45,292 nucleotides of DNA. It comes from Herpetosiphon giganteus (lineage in GTDB: Bacteria; Chloroflexota; Chloroflexia; Chloroflexales; Herpetosiphonaceae). Position 1 is the stretch's first letter, and each line of letters opens with the position of its first letter. Shown one piece after another: positions 33,194 through 41,185 of this stretch. Both the position numbers and the translations under genes were made by a program. Below the pieces are notes generated by a model, which did no database searches, was not told the DNA's origin, and was given only the letters and a program-made list of their open reading frames with translations. The stretch covers positions 1-45,292 of the forward strand of contig NZ_JAFBCZ010000041.1 of the NCBI RefSeq assembly GCF_016907925.1. The letters run 5' to 3'.

Positions 33194-35869
33194 TCACGAA
33201 ATCTCAATCATAAGCACCTTCAATACTTGGTCAGGGCTACTCTGCAAGCCTTGCTGCCAATAAGAATCATATTCAGCTAAGATCTGTTGCAACTCGATTA
33301 AACGTGCTTTATGTTTCCGTCGATCATTACCATCGAGCAAATTAGTAGCTTCTGCTGCTCTTTGTTGCATAAAACCAGCAAGCCATGCTGCCGATTGCCA
33401 TTGCTTTTGCCCAAGATAACATTCTGTCAACTCTAAAATAGCACGCAGGCTATGGGCGATAAATTCGTGCTGGAAAGCTAATTTAATTGCTTGAAGAATT
33501 AATGATTGGGCCTGGATATATGCTGCTTGTTGGCGCAACGCCCAGGCTTTTTGAATCGTAATATGGCAAATAAAATAGGGATCACCAATAACATAGCTAT
33601 TGGTTAGGGCTTGCTCATAATAGGCATTTGCTTGAGTACATTGATTTAATTGGGTCAAACTATCTGCAAGATTTGTACAGATCATGGCAATACCGCGTTT
33701 ATTTTGGAGCTGCTGATGAATATCTAGTCCTTGTTGATAGTAATCGTGTGCCTGCTGATAGTTACACGTATCACATGCCAACAAGCCTAAACTATTTAGA
33801 ATATTTGCTGCCATATGATGATCATTTACTTGTCGCGCTAATACCAACGATTCTTCTAAATCATTTTGCGATTGTTGATATTGCTCAAGGCTACGGCGGA
33901 TTTCGCCAAGGTTACTTAATATTGCTGCCAAATCACGATGTTTATCAAAGTGGCGAGCCAGCTGAATCGCTTCAGTAAAAGCTTGGGCTGCTTGTTCAAA
34001 TAAACCTTCGCGTTTATACAGCAAACCAATACTATTTAATAAACCCATTGCCAAATCATCATGCTGTTCTTGACGAGCGATTGTTAATCCTTGGGTTAAA
34101 TAGTGCTCTGCTTGCTGAAAATTGCCTTGATTGCGCATAAACGTGCTTAACCCACGTAACATCATAATATGATGGGTTGGCGTAATCTTTTCTCCGTGAG
34201 CAAGAATTTGCTGAATCCAATAACTTCCTTCTTGAGCCATATCCGCTCGATTCCAAAAATTCCACAGCATAGCGCCTAAATGGGCTGCACTTGCAAGCGT
34301 TCCCCATTTAAGGCTATAGCCAATTGCGGCGCGAATATTGGGATAATTAGCTTGAAATTTCTGCATCCAGTGTTGTTGGGCTGAGCCTGTTAATTCATGA
34401 ACATGATGCTGAACAAACATTCGATAATAATCAGTATGCGCTGTATAGTAGTGTTGGCTATCAGCTCGTTGATTTAATTGATCTTGGGCATATTCGCGGA
34501 TTGTTTCCAAGAAATAAAAACGTTGTTCAGTTTTTTGATGCTGAAGCAGATGTTTTTGCACCAAGCTTAATAACAATAATTCAATTGCTGATTGTTCAGC
34601 ACTAGCACAAATTGCAGTAGCTGCTGGCAGATCAAAGCTGCCAACAAAAACTGATAATTGGACAAATAGCGCTTGTTCTTGAGGTGTAAGTAAAACATAG
34701 CTCCATTCGATAACTCCATGCAAGGTTTGGTGGCGGGCTGGTACATCGCGTAGCCCACTATTGATAAAACTCAAGCGTTGGCTTAACCGCTCAAGTAAAT
34801 TTGTTAATGAAAACAAGCTGATTCGGCTGGCAGCCAGCTCAATTGCCAACGCCAAACCATCAAGCCGTTGGCAAATTTGGGCAATCGTTGCTAGTTCAGC
34901 ATCGTTATACGCAATCGTTGCTTGTAGCGCTTGAGCACGGGCGAGAAAAAGATTAACTGCTGGTTGTTGGCTCAACATGAATTGTTGCGAAAGTTCAACG
35001 CTAAATGGCAGTAATTCAAAACGTTGCTCAGCATACACATTCAACGCTTCGCGGCTGGTCGTCATTAGCTTTAATTGTGGTGCATGGGCTAAGAGATCGG
35101 TCACAATTGGCGCAGCATCAAGTAGTTGCTCAAAATTATCGAGAATAAGCAAAAGTTGTTTATCATACAGAAAATCTTTGAGCTGTTTGAGTAACGGTAA
35201 TTGATTACTAGTTTTAATCGCTAAAGATTGAATAATTGTCTGTATTAATAGCTCAGGATCGCGCAAAGCAGCTACATGCACAACATGCACGCCATGATGA
35301 AAGAGCGGCAACCATTGCATGGCACTTTGGAGCACTAAACGGGTTTTGCCAACCCCACCAACGCCTAAAACGCTAATTAAGCGAATATGCGGCTGACGGA
35401 GAAGCTGCCACAAGGTTTGTTGCTCGTTTTCGCGGCCAATAAAGGCATTCAGCGGCGCAGGAATATTGGTATAGCTAATTGGTGGTACAACCAACGAGGT
35501 TGGCTCAGGCGTTGGCACACTTGGTACATTTGGCGTTGGCAACGCAAAACGATACCCTAAATCGGCCTCGGCCAGAATATAGCGTGGCGGTTTATCGCCC
35601 AATTTCTCGCGCAAACGGCCAATCGCTACATGCAACAAATAGCTACTATCACGTTCATAATTATCGCCCCAAACATGCCGCAAAAGCTGACGATGGCTCA
35701 GCACATGATTGCGATTGAGCACCAACAACTCCAACAAACCCCACTCTTTGCGCCCAAGCCGCACATACACTCCCGCCCGCTTGACTCGCTGCTCAGTCAA
35801 ATTAATCTCAAGTTCATCTATCGTAATGATTGAATCGACAGCCATATGCACCTTCCCTGCATTCGCCAT
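33194..35869 (-). CDS. winged-helix STAND NTPase regulator with TPR repeats
   Basis: 891 residues. An OmpR-type winged helix (about 15-110) has KEWGLLELLVLNRNHVLSHR, QLLRHVWGDNYERDSSYLLH and the DLGYRF wing. After a Pro-rich linker and the FIGRENE entry motif comes the NB-ARC ATPase, with Walker A GVGGVGKT (169-176) and Walker B LLLILD (239-244), followed by TPR repeats (about 590-850). Such AfsR/MalT-like proteins are held inactive until a ligand lets them oligomerise on DNA. Start 35869 has GAGGG upstream; 35845 is an alternative. The divergent intergenic region holds two four-repeat clusters (35887-35929 and 36127-36170), probably its operators. The C-terminus ends in LKVLMIEIS. Confidence 0.9.
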   Translation of the reverse strand: MANAGKVHMAVDSIITIDELEINLTEQRVKRAGVYVRLGRKEWGLLELLVLNRNHVLSHRQLLRHVWGDNYERDSSYLLHVAIGRLREKLGDKPPRYILAEADLGYRFALPTPNVPSVPTPEPTSLVVPPISYTNIPAPLNAFIGRENEQQTLWQLLRQPHIRLISVLGVGGVGKTRLVLQSAMQWLPLFHHGVHVVHVAALRDPELLIQTIIQSLAIKTSNQLPLLKQLKDFLYDKQLLLILDNFEQLLDAAPIVTDLLAHAPQLKLMTTSREALNVYAEQRFELLPFSVELSQQFMLSQQPAVNLFLARAQALQATIAYNDAELATIAQICQRLDGLALAIELAASRISLFSLTNLLERLSQRLSFINSGLRDVPARHQTLHGVIEWSYVLLTPQEQALFVQLSVFVGSFDLPAATAICASAEQSAIELLLLSLVQKHLLQHQKTEQRFYFLETIREYAQDQLNQRADSQHYYTAHTDYYRMFVQHHVHELTGSAQQHWMQKFQANYPNIRAAIGYSLKWGTLASAAHLGAMLWNFWNRADMAQEGSYWIQQILAHGEKITPTHHIMMLRGLSTFMRNQGNFQQAEHYLTQGLTIARQEQHDDLAMGLLNSIGLLYKREGLFEQAAQAFTEAIQLARHFDKHRDLAAILSNLGEIRRSLEQYQQSQNDLEESLVLARQVNDHHMAANILNSLGLLACDTCNYQQAHDYYQQGLDIHQQLQNKRGIAMICTNLADSLTQLNQCTQANAYYEQALTNSYVIGDPYFICHITIQKAWALRQQAAYIQAQSLILQAIKLAFQHEFIAHSLRAILELTECYLGQKQWQSAAWLAGFMQQRAAEATNLLDGNDRRKHKARLIELQQILAEYDSYWQQGLQSSPDQVLKVLMIEIS

Positions 35870-35886
35870 GGGGAGACCCTCGCAAA

Positions 35887-35929
35887 ATGTTCGGCATCAT
35901 GTTAGCCGATGTTGGCTGAAATGTTAGCA
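35887..35929. promoter_or_regulatory. four direct repeats next to the regulator start
   Basis: ATGTTCGGC (35887), ATGTTAGCC (35899), ATGTTGGCT (35909) and ATGTTAGCA (35921) repeat in the same direction at intervals of 12, 10 and 12 bases, about one helical turn each. OmpR-type winged helices bind such direct repeats. The cluster begins 18 bases before the regulator's start codon, which fits autoregulation. Confidence 0.6.
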
Positions 35930-36126
35930 GCCACGCCTACGCTAAACCTGTTTATTCGCGATCAACAAAGAAGTTATTGCGATAACCAATCACCTGCCCA
36001 AATACTAGTTCAAATCAACCTGCAGTTGCTACAATGTGCAAGAACAATACGTCTACGATGCTAATTGCAAGCGTAGCGTTTGCATCGCCAATGGCCAAAC
36101 AATTGTGTATTATGACTACTAGATAA

Positions 36127-36170
36127 ATGTTAGCCTAAACGTTAGTCCAATGTTGGTTCGGATGTTAGTC
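36127..36170. promoter_or_regulatory. four direct repeats upstream of the membrane protein gene
   Basis: ATGTTAGCC (36127), ACGTTAGTC (36139), ATGTTGGTT (36150) and ATGTTAGTC (36162) share the consensus ATGTTRGYC with the cluster at 35887 and have intervals of 12, 11 and 12 bases. The last repeats cover the -35 region of a -10 box at 36179, the placement used by OmpR/PhoB-type activators. Confidence 0.65.
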
Positions 36171-36178
36171 GGTCGGTC

Positions 36179-36217
36179 TATGATTGTTCCATCAACTGTT
36201 TTATTGATGGAGCAATC
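36179..36217 (+). promoter_or_regulatory. -10 box and start-proximal hairpin of the membrane protein gene
   Basis: TATGAT (36179-36184) is a good -10 box without a clear -35. GATTGTTCCATCAA (36182-36195) and TTGATGGAGCAATC (36204-36217) form a 14-bp stem with one T-G pair and an 8-base loop, ending 3 bases before the ATG. The second arm includes GGAG, the ribosome site. If transcription starts within the first arm only part of it is in the mRNA, so it may instead be a DNA-level operator. Confidence 0.45.
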
Positions 36218-36220
36218 GTT

Positions 36221-36688
36221 ATGTCACACGCAACAAGCCCAGCCCTCGCTAGCAAACCCAAAGCCCTGCCAATCGCTGCAATTGTGATGTTGGTTGGTAG
36301 CTTGATTATGGTTGTTGGGCTTTTTCTACCCTACGTTTCGAGCAACGCCGACAGCAGCATCAACGTGAGCGTCATCGATGTGCTCAAAGAAGAGAGTGAT
36401 TTAGTGCAATCTGGGGCGAAAGTGCTCTATGCGCTCATTGCAGGCTCGGTTGGGCTAAGCCTCTTGTTGAGCGCTCTGGCATTAACTGGCAAAAAAGTGT
36501 GGGGCTGGTTGGCAGTTATCTTGAGTTTTATTATTGCTGGTTTCAATGGTTTAATGGCATTGATGCCCAACGAAGGCAAATCGGTGCAAATTGATAGTGC
36601 AGCAACCGTGATTGCTGGTGCAGCGCTAGTAGTCTTTGCTGCAAGCATTGGCTTTTTAATTCGCAAAAAACCAGTTAATCAAGCTTAA
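36221..36688 (+). CDS. small four-helix membrane protein
   Basis: 155 residues with four likely membrane helices (about 17-38, 67-88, 93-113 and 125-147). The first is AIVMLVGSLIMVVGLFLPYV, followed by an extracytoplasmic loop SSNADSSINVSVIDVLKEES (about 40-60). The protein ends in RKKPVNQA, so both ends are probably cytosolic. No family is recognised. GGAG precedes the ATG but lies inside a hairpin arm. Upstream repeats suggest control by the STAND regulator that diverges from it. It could be a target or a sensor partner of that regulator. Confidence 0.75.
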   Translation: MSHATSPALASKPKALPIAAIVMLVGSLIMVVGLFLPYVSSNADSSINVSVIDVLKEESDLVQSGAKVLYALIAGSVGLSLLLSALALTGKKVWGWLAVILSFIIAGFNGLMALMPNEGKSVQIDSAATVIAGAALVVFAASIGFLIRKKPVNQA

Positions 36689-36711
36689 AACCTCCAGCAG
36701 CCAAGACAATC

Positions 36712-36749
36712 AAGAGCGCATGATCAACCCTGATCATGCGCTCTTTGTT
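36712..36749 (+). terminator. terminator of the four-helix protein gene
   Basis: AAGAGCGCATGATCA and TGATCATGCGCTCTT pair over 15 bp around ACCC, followed by the T-rich TTGTTT on the plus strand. It also lies 30 bases past the stop of the AAA+ gene on the other strand. Confidence 0.8.
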
Positions 36750-36778
36750 TGAGCCAAAGACCCAATAACTAGCAACAA

Positions 36779-38014
36779 TTAGGCTTCGTCTTCTTCTTCA
36801 TCAGGCTGCTCAGTCACCATTTGCTCACGCAAAAATGTGGCTTGCTCCAAAATCACCAGATCCATCGTTGTTTGATCTTTGATATCAATCCAACGCATCA
36901 AGGCCGAAACAAATAATTCCTTCAAATAGGCGAATGAAAAACCGTCGGTAGCCTCAGCTGCCTGTTGAATTCCTAGCTCAGTGAGTTGGGTTGAGCTATG
37001 CAGCGCGGTATTCCATTGTTGAATGTAGGCCATCCGCTCAGCCAATTCAGGCAAACTAAAGTAATATTTACGATCAAAGCGGCTGGGGCGGTTCATAATC
37101 GCTGGGTCAATCGCCTCAGGATGGTTGGTCGTCGCCAGTAACACAACCCCTTGATTTGCATTAAAACCATCAACTTCGTTCAAAAAGAAGGCTCGATTGG
37201 TATCGTTAATCAACGAATCTAAATCTTCGAGCACCACAATACAGGGAGCACTACGCCGCGCCCGATCAAACACCGCCCGAATATTGGCGTTATTGGTCGA
37301 ATATTGGGCATCGAAGCTTTTAACATACAAACATGGGTACTCCAAGGCATTCAACAACCCTTTGATCATATGGGTTTTGCCGTTGCCAGGCGGGCCAACC
37401 AAAATGATCCCGCGTTTCCAAGCAATATTGTAGTGTTCGTAGGTGGTTTTACTTTCAAAAAAGCGCTGCAAATCGCGAAAAATATCGTGTTTGAGCGTTC
37501 CAGGCAAAATCAAATTATCGAGCGAGGCATTTTTAATCGCATAGTATAATTCTTGGCTTTTCTCCCAACTGCCTTCATCGAACACCATAATTTCATCGCG
37601 AATTTCGGTGTTCCAATCGCAGACTGCACTGAAAAACGTTTCGACGGCTGCTTGTGAAGCGCCAATCAACCATTGCAGACTATAGGTTGTGCCATAAGCT
37701 GTCCACGAAAGCAGCAGCAAATCAAAGCTCTGGTCTTGCCAACTAATGGTTTGCCAAGCGTTTTCCAACGAACGAGCAATCTCACCACCTTCCTCACCCC
37801 GTAACCAGGTATAGTTAATTTGTGGGTAAGGGTGTTGATGGGTTTGAACCTCACACAAGCCCGCCCCAGCATAGCTACGCACATCAAAATCGCAGTCTCC
37901 AGTTTGGAGAATGCCTTGATCCGGGTAATGCGCGGCTAATTGCTGACTCACCATATAGGTCAGCGATTGGCTCGACAACTGCAACGCCTCATTAATATAG
38001 GTTTCTTTATTCAA
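36779..38014 (-). CDS. AAA+ ATPase
   Basis: 411 residues if started at the TTG (38014), which has AGGAG 9 bases upstream; a TTG 15 codons further out overlaps a likely -10 box. The first 170 residues are unrecognised. The AAA+ domain holds Walker A GPPGNGKTHM (about 207-216), Walker B VVLEDLDSL, sensor 1 LLATTNHPEAID, and an arginine-rich RPSRFDRKYYF. The lid domain follows (LPELAERMAYIQQW). It is close to the bacterial ATPases that remodel proteins in the cytosol, and the C-terminus is acidic (EQPDEEEDEA). It diverges from the broken MglA-like gene with a 115-base gap. The substrate is unknown. Confidence 0.85.
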   Translation of the reverse strand: MNKETYINEALQLSSQSLTYMVSQQLAAHYPDQGILQTGDCDFDVRSYAGAGLCEVQTHQHPYPQINYTWLRGEEGGEIARSLENAWQTISWQDQSFDLLLLSWTAYGTTYSLQWLIGASQAAVETFFSAVCDWNTEIRDEIMVFDEGSWEKSQELYYAIKNASLDNLILPGTLKHDIFRDLQRFFESKTTYEHYNIAWKRGIILVGPPGNGKTHMIKGLLNALEYPCLYVKSFDAQYSTNNANIRAVFDRARRSAPCIVVLEDLDSLINDTNRAFFLNEVDGFNANQGVVLLATTNHPEAIDPAIMNRPSRFDRKYYFSLPELAERMAYIQQWNTALHSSTQLTELGIQQAAEATDGFSFAYLKELFVSALMRWIDIKDQTTMDLVILEQATFLREQMVTEQPDEEEDEA

Positions 38015-38073
38015 GGGAGCATTCTCCTGTAGGCTAAAAACTCGCGGTTGATAGCTCAAGTATAATCAACCCG

Positions 38074-38102
38074 TTGACAATGGTTGTCACAAGGCGTAAA
38101 TG
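38074..38102 (+). promoter_or_regulatory. promoter with overlapping dyad upstream of the GTPase remnant
   Basis: TTGACA (38074-38079) and TAAATG (38097-38102) are 17 bases apart. TGACAA and TTGTCA (38075-38080 and 38084-38089) form an inverted repeat around TGG over the -35 box, a plausible repressor site. On the other strand AGTATA (38059-38064) would be TATACT for the AAA+ gene, so the dyad could control both genes. Confidence 0.4.
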
Positions 38103-38129
38103 TGGCAGTTTTGAACTGGACGAGGGCAA

Positions 38130-38772
38130 ATGGCATTTTTTGATGCAATTAATCAGATAATTCATTGCAATGTAATGTATTGTGGCCCAGCAATGAGTGG
38201 TAAAACGACTTCGATTCGTCAAATTGCCCGTTATTATGCCCAACAGCAACGATTGATCCATCCTATTAATTAAACGCTATTTTGATCAAACAACACATTT
38301 TCTTGGTTGTAGTCTGCTTGGCCAAGAGCAGCTTGGTAATTGGCAATTACATCTGCACTGTCTTGGGCAACAAGGCGTAGCCATGGATAATACTTTCACC
38401 AATGAGTTGATTAGCATTGCTGACGCGGTGATGTTTGTGGCCGATTCACAGAATGTTAAATTGGAAGAAAATATCATCAAACTCAGAAATGTTGCCCGAA
38501 TGCAGCAGCAAAATCAACGCAATTTTAGCCAGCTACCGTTGGTGTTGCAATATAACAAACGCGATATGTCACCCATCATTCCAATCGACACACTCCAACG
38601 CTTTCTTAACCCACTTGGGTGGAATTACGTTGAAACCAATGCCTATGCTGGGCCAACTGAACCAATTGTAGCAGCCCTGCACATGCTCGAAACGCGACTT
38701 ATAGCCTATCTCAAACAGGCAATTATTCCATCGCTAGCCCCATTCGCTCGATTGCTCAGTGAATTTGATTAA
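38130..38772 (+). pseudogene. frameshifted MglA-like small GTPase gene
   Basis: The first frame reads MAFFDAINQIIHCNVMYCGP, then AMSGKTTSIRQIARYY with P-loop GPAMSGKT (19-26), and stops at TAA (38271-38273) after 47 codons. From 38272, one base later, the next frame continues KRYFDQTTHFLGCSLLGQEQ, HLHCLGQQG in place of the usual TVPGQ, VMFVADSQNVKLEENI, the G4 motif VLQYNKRD, and a C-terminus as in MglA. A single +1 shift restores a GTPase of about 210 residues, the family's length. It may be a mutation, a sequencing error or a recoding site; AAT-T-AAA is not a known slippery site. GAGGG precedes the ATG. Confidence 0.75.
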
Positions 38773-38855
38773 TCCACATTGGATTGTGCTAGGCAATCAA
38801 CCATAGCAAACATTGGCTATACTGATAGCACATGGTTTGTGTATGGAGGTTTTTG

Positions 38856-39326
38856 ATGGAAATTAAACGCAATGGCTCGCAGTCCTCGGAGGTTGGCTCG
38901 GCAGATTATTTTAGCGGCACGGTGCGAATCGACCCGTTGTTTCAAGCGCCCGAACCTGCGCGAGTACGCGGGGCAAGCGTCACTTTCGAGCCAAACGCGC
39001 GCACCGCATGGCACACCCATCCGCTTGGTCAAACTTTAATTGTAACCGCTGGTTGTGGCTTGGCTCAGCGCTGGGGTGGGTCGATTGAAGTGATTCAGTC
39101 TGGCGATGTAGTTTGGTTTGCCCCAGGTGAGAAACATTGGCATGGCGCTAGCTCAACCACTGCCATGACCCATATTGCGATCCAAGAGCAGCTTGATGGC
39201 GCAGCTGTGGAATGGCTAGAACACGTCAGCGAGGAGCAATATCTGGCTGATCAAGCCAAGTTCGCCGTAAACTTGCAAGATCTTCGGTTGGCGAACAACC
39301 AAAATAGCGCCGATATTCACGGCTAA
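38856..39326 (+). CDS. cupin-domain protein
   Basis: 156 residues of a single small cupin (about 30-130): [20 protein letters not shown] with metal ligands H53, H55 and Q59, then [14 protein letters not shown] with H94 and H96, and ending [17 protein letters not shown]. This set is typical of cupins annotated as quercetin-2,3-dioxygenase- or carboxymuconolactone-like; the reaction cannot be assigned. GGAGG lies 6 bases before the ATG. The last 33 codons run through the antisense of the AraC gene that converges on it, an overlap of 101 bases. Confidence 0.85.
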   Translation: MEIKRNGSQSSEVGSADYFSGTVRIDPLFQAPEPARVRGASVTFEPNARTAWHTHPLGQTLIVTAGCGLAQRWGGSIEVIQSGDVVWFAPGEKHWHGASSTTAMTHIAIQEQLDGAAVEWLEHVSEEQYLADQAKFAVNLQDLRLANNQNSADIHG

Positions 39327-40188
39327 ATTGCGAGCTGCTTGCATAGCCCACCTGCTGGCCGATTGCGCCAATCTCAAGCGTCGTTGCAACCAACAAGCGC
39401 CGCGCTTCGTGCAAACGTAACGTTTTTTGAAACTGAATGGGGCTGAGCGCGGTAACTGCTTTGAAATGCAGATGAAAGGCTGAAACACTCAAATTAGCCA
39501 AATCGGCCAGCTGCGCAACCAGCAGTGGTTGGGCAAAATGGTGGCGCAACCAGCTAATCGCCTGGGCTACAGGCGTAACTCGCGAGCTGGTTTGGCCAAT
39601 TTGGGCCAAGCGCTTGCCAAACGAGCTATGCAACAAACGAATAATGATCTCGTCGATCACCAAAGGAGCTAACAGCTCAGCCTCAGCAGGATATTGCATC
39701 AGCTCAATCAAGCGAATCGCGGCCTGCACCAGTTGGCGATTGCTGCGCTCGGTGGCAATTGCTCGCAGCTCGGTTGGCGCTGGCAGCCCTTGGGGATAGA
39801 CTTTGAGTGCCAATTCGGCCACCCGCTGCACATCAAACTCCAACTTAAAACACAAATACGGCTGCGCAACGCTAGCCTGAGTAATTTGGGCCGCAACTGG
39901 CAAATCAACCGCCACAACCAACAGATGCGCTGCATCATAATTGTAAGTCTGATCGCCAAGCACCAGTTGTTTGGCTCCTTGGGCCACAAGGCAAACGCTT
40001 GGCTGATAGAGTGCCGGCAGCGAGCGTTGATGCGGTTGCGATTCACGGATAGCATAGATTTGCGGCATACAAAAGCCAAACCGTCCATCGTGCGGCGCAT
40101 GCTGGGCCAACAATTGAGCCAACGTGCGCCGTTCTGGCTCTAGCAACGGTTCAGGTTCTAACGATCGGTCAAGCTCAAGCAGCGTCAT
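39226..40188 (-). CDS. AraC-family transcriptional regulator
   Basis: 320 residues. The N-terminal cupin-like AraC_N domain (about 25-200; [40 protein letters not shown]) precedes two helix-turn-helix units (about 215-305): [34 protein letters not shown], and [20 protein letters not shown]. The ATG at 40188 has GAGGA 7 bases upstream. The C-terminal end ([18 protein letters not shown]) is antisense to the last part of the cupin gene. A role in controlling the cupin gene is plausible from position only. Confidence 0.9.
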   Translation of the reverse strand: MTLLELDRSLEPEPLLEPERRTLAQLLAQHAPHDGRFGFCMPQIYAIRESQPHQRSLPALYQPSVCLVAQGAKQLVLGDQTYNYDAAHLLVVAVDLPVAAQITQASVAQPYLCFKLEFDVQRVAELALKVYPQGLPAPTELRAIATERSNRQLVQAAIRLIELMQYPAEAELLAPLVIDEIIIRLLHSSFGKRLAQIGQTSSRVTPVAQAISWLRHHFAQPLLVAQLADLANLSVSAFHLHFKAVTALSPIQFQKTLRLHEARRLLVATTLEIGAIGQQVGYASSSQFSREYRRYFGCSPTEDLASLRRTWLDQPDIAPR

Positions 40189-40286
40189 CACACAATCCTC
40201 GTAGCACAATCTTGCCTTACTATACCAATTGATCATTCCTAGCAAAACAGTATTTCCAATCGAATATTGCTTAGCATAGATTCAGC

Positions 40287-40317
40287 TTCATCCTTCATCC
40301 CTCGTTCTTCATCCTTC
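40287..40317. repeat. TTCATCC-type low-complexity repeat
   Basis: Repeats of TTCATCC and TTCATCCC fill 31 bases in the gap between the AraC gene and the coiled-coil gene. Similar phrases occur in non-coding DNA of related Chloroflexota, as I recall. No structure or promoter role is evident. Confidence 0.5.
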
Positions 40318-40373
40318 GGTGAGCTGTCATCAAGCTGTAACCCCTGCATCCTCTCAGCGAGCGGGCTTTTTTC

Positions 40374-40379
40374 TATAAT
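40374..40379 (+). promoter_or_regulatory. -10 box of the coiled-coil protein gene
   Basis: A perfect TATAAT lies 34 bases before the ATG at 40413. No good -35 box is seen at the right distance. Confidence 0.4.
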
Positions 40380-40412
40380 GGAGCTTGATCGCACTTGCAA
40401 TGGAGGTTGGTT

Positions 40413-41117
40413 ATGCAGATTGTCTTTTTATTGATGAGCGGCGCTCTTTTGCTCTTGGCGGTGCTGCTTTTGTGGTTTGTGCCGCATTTGTTGGGCCAGC
40501 AAGAGCAACGGGCCAAACAAGAAAATCAGCAGCTTAAAGCCCTGTTGAGCGATGTTTTGGGTGAGCAAGAGGTCGTGGCCCGTCGCCAAGCCCAACTTGG
40601 CTCGTCACTTGGTCATTTACAAGCCCAGCTCGAAACGCTGCACACTTCGTTTCCAGCAACGGTTGCCAAATTGGCAGCCCAGCCCGCCGATTTTAGCCGC
40701 CCATTGATCGAGCATCTTGATAATCGCTTGAATAATTTACACTGCCAACTCGATGGCTGGATGAACGAGCGTCGCCAGCATTCGAAGCAAGTCAGCCAGC
40801 AAGAAAACGAATCTTGGGCCTATTTGATGAGTTTGTTGGGCACGATGCAAGAGCAACTTGGCGATGTTTCGACCCAGCGGCCTCGTCGCCCATTGCGCGA
40901 ACCGCAGCGGGTTGAGTTTGGATCATCGGCAGTGGTCGAAGATTTACGTGATGAAGTTGAGAGTTTGCGCGCGATCTCCGAGGAAATTGCGGCCTTGCAA
41001 TGGCGCTTACGCCGTACCGTGGCCAGCGCCAGCAAGCCCAATAATCCTAATAATCAGCAGCAACCAATGAGCTTGCTGGGGCCGAATGAGCCAGTGCGTA
41101 GCGTCCGCACACTCTAA
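40413..41117 (+). CDS. membrane-anchored coiled-coil protein
   Basis: 234 residues. One N-terminal membrane helix (about 4-28; FLLMSGALLLLAVLLLWFVP) is followed by a long charged region, mostly coiled coil (about 30-100 and 165-205), with Gln-rich stretches (QQEQRAKQENQQLKALLSDV). RRPRRPLREPQRVEF (about 157-171) is basic. No family is recognised; proteins of this form sometimes tether or organise the envelope or chromosome. GGAGG precedes the ATG, and a TTG six codons upstream is unlikely. Confidence 0.75.
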   Translation: MQIVFLLMSGALLLLAVLLLWFVPHLLGQQEQRAKQENQQLKALLSDVLGEQEVVARRQAQLGSSLGHLQAQLETLHTSFPATVAKLAAQPADFSRPLIEHLDNRLNNLHCQLDGWMNERRQHSKQVSQQENESWAYLMSLLGTMQEQLGDVSTQRPRRPLREPQRVEFGSSAVVEDLRDEVESLRAISEEIAALQWRLRRTVASASKPNNPNNQQQPMSLLGPNEPVRSVRTL

Positions 41118-41146
41118 ATATTCAGCTCAATCTGCATCCAAATAAC

Positions 41147-41178
41147 CAAGCGCCCATGGCCAAAACCATGGGCGCTTG
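41147..41178. terminator. terminator between converging genes
   Basis: CAAGCGCCCATGG and CCATGGGCGCTTG pair perfectly over 13 bp around CCAAAA. It lies 29 bases after one stop and 7 bases before the other; the T-run is weak on both sides. Confidence 0.65.
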
Positions 41179-41185
41179 CTCCTGC

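Noticed and set aside
38250-38290. Programmed frameshifting in the MglA-like gene
   Set aside because: AAT-T-AAA is not a known slippery site and no stimulatory structure follows; mutation or sequencing error is more likely.
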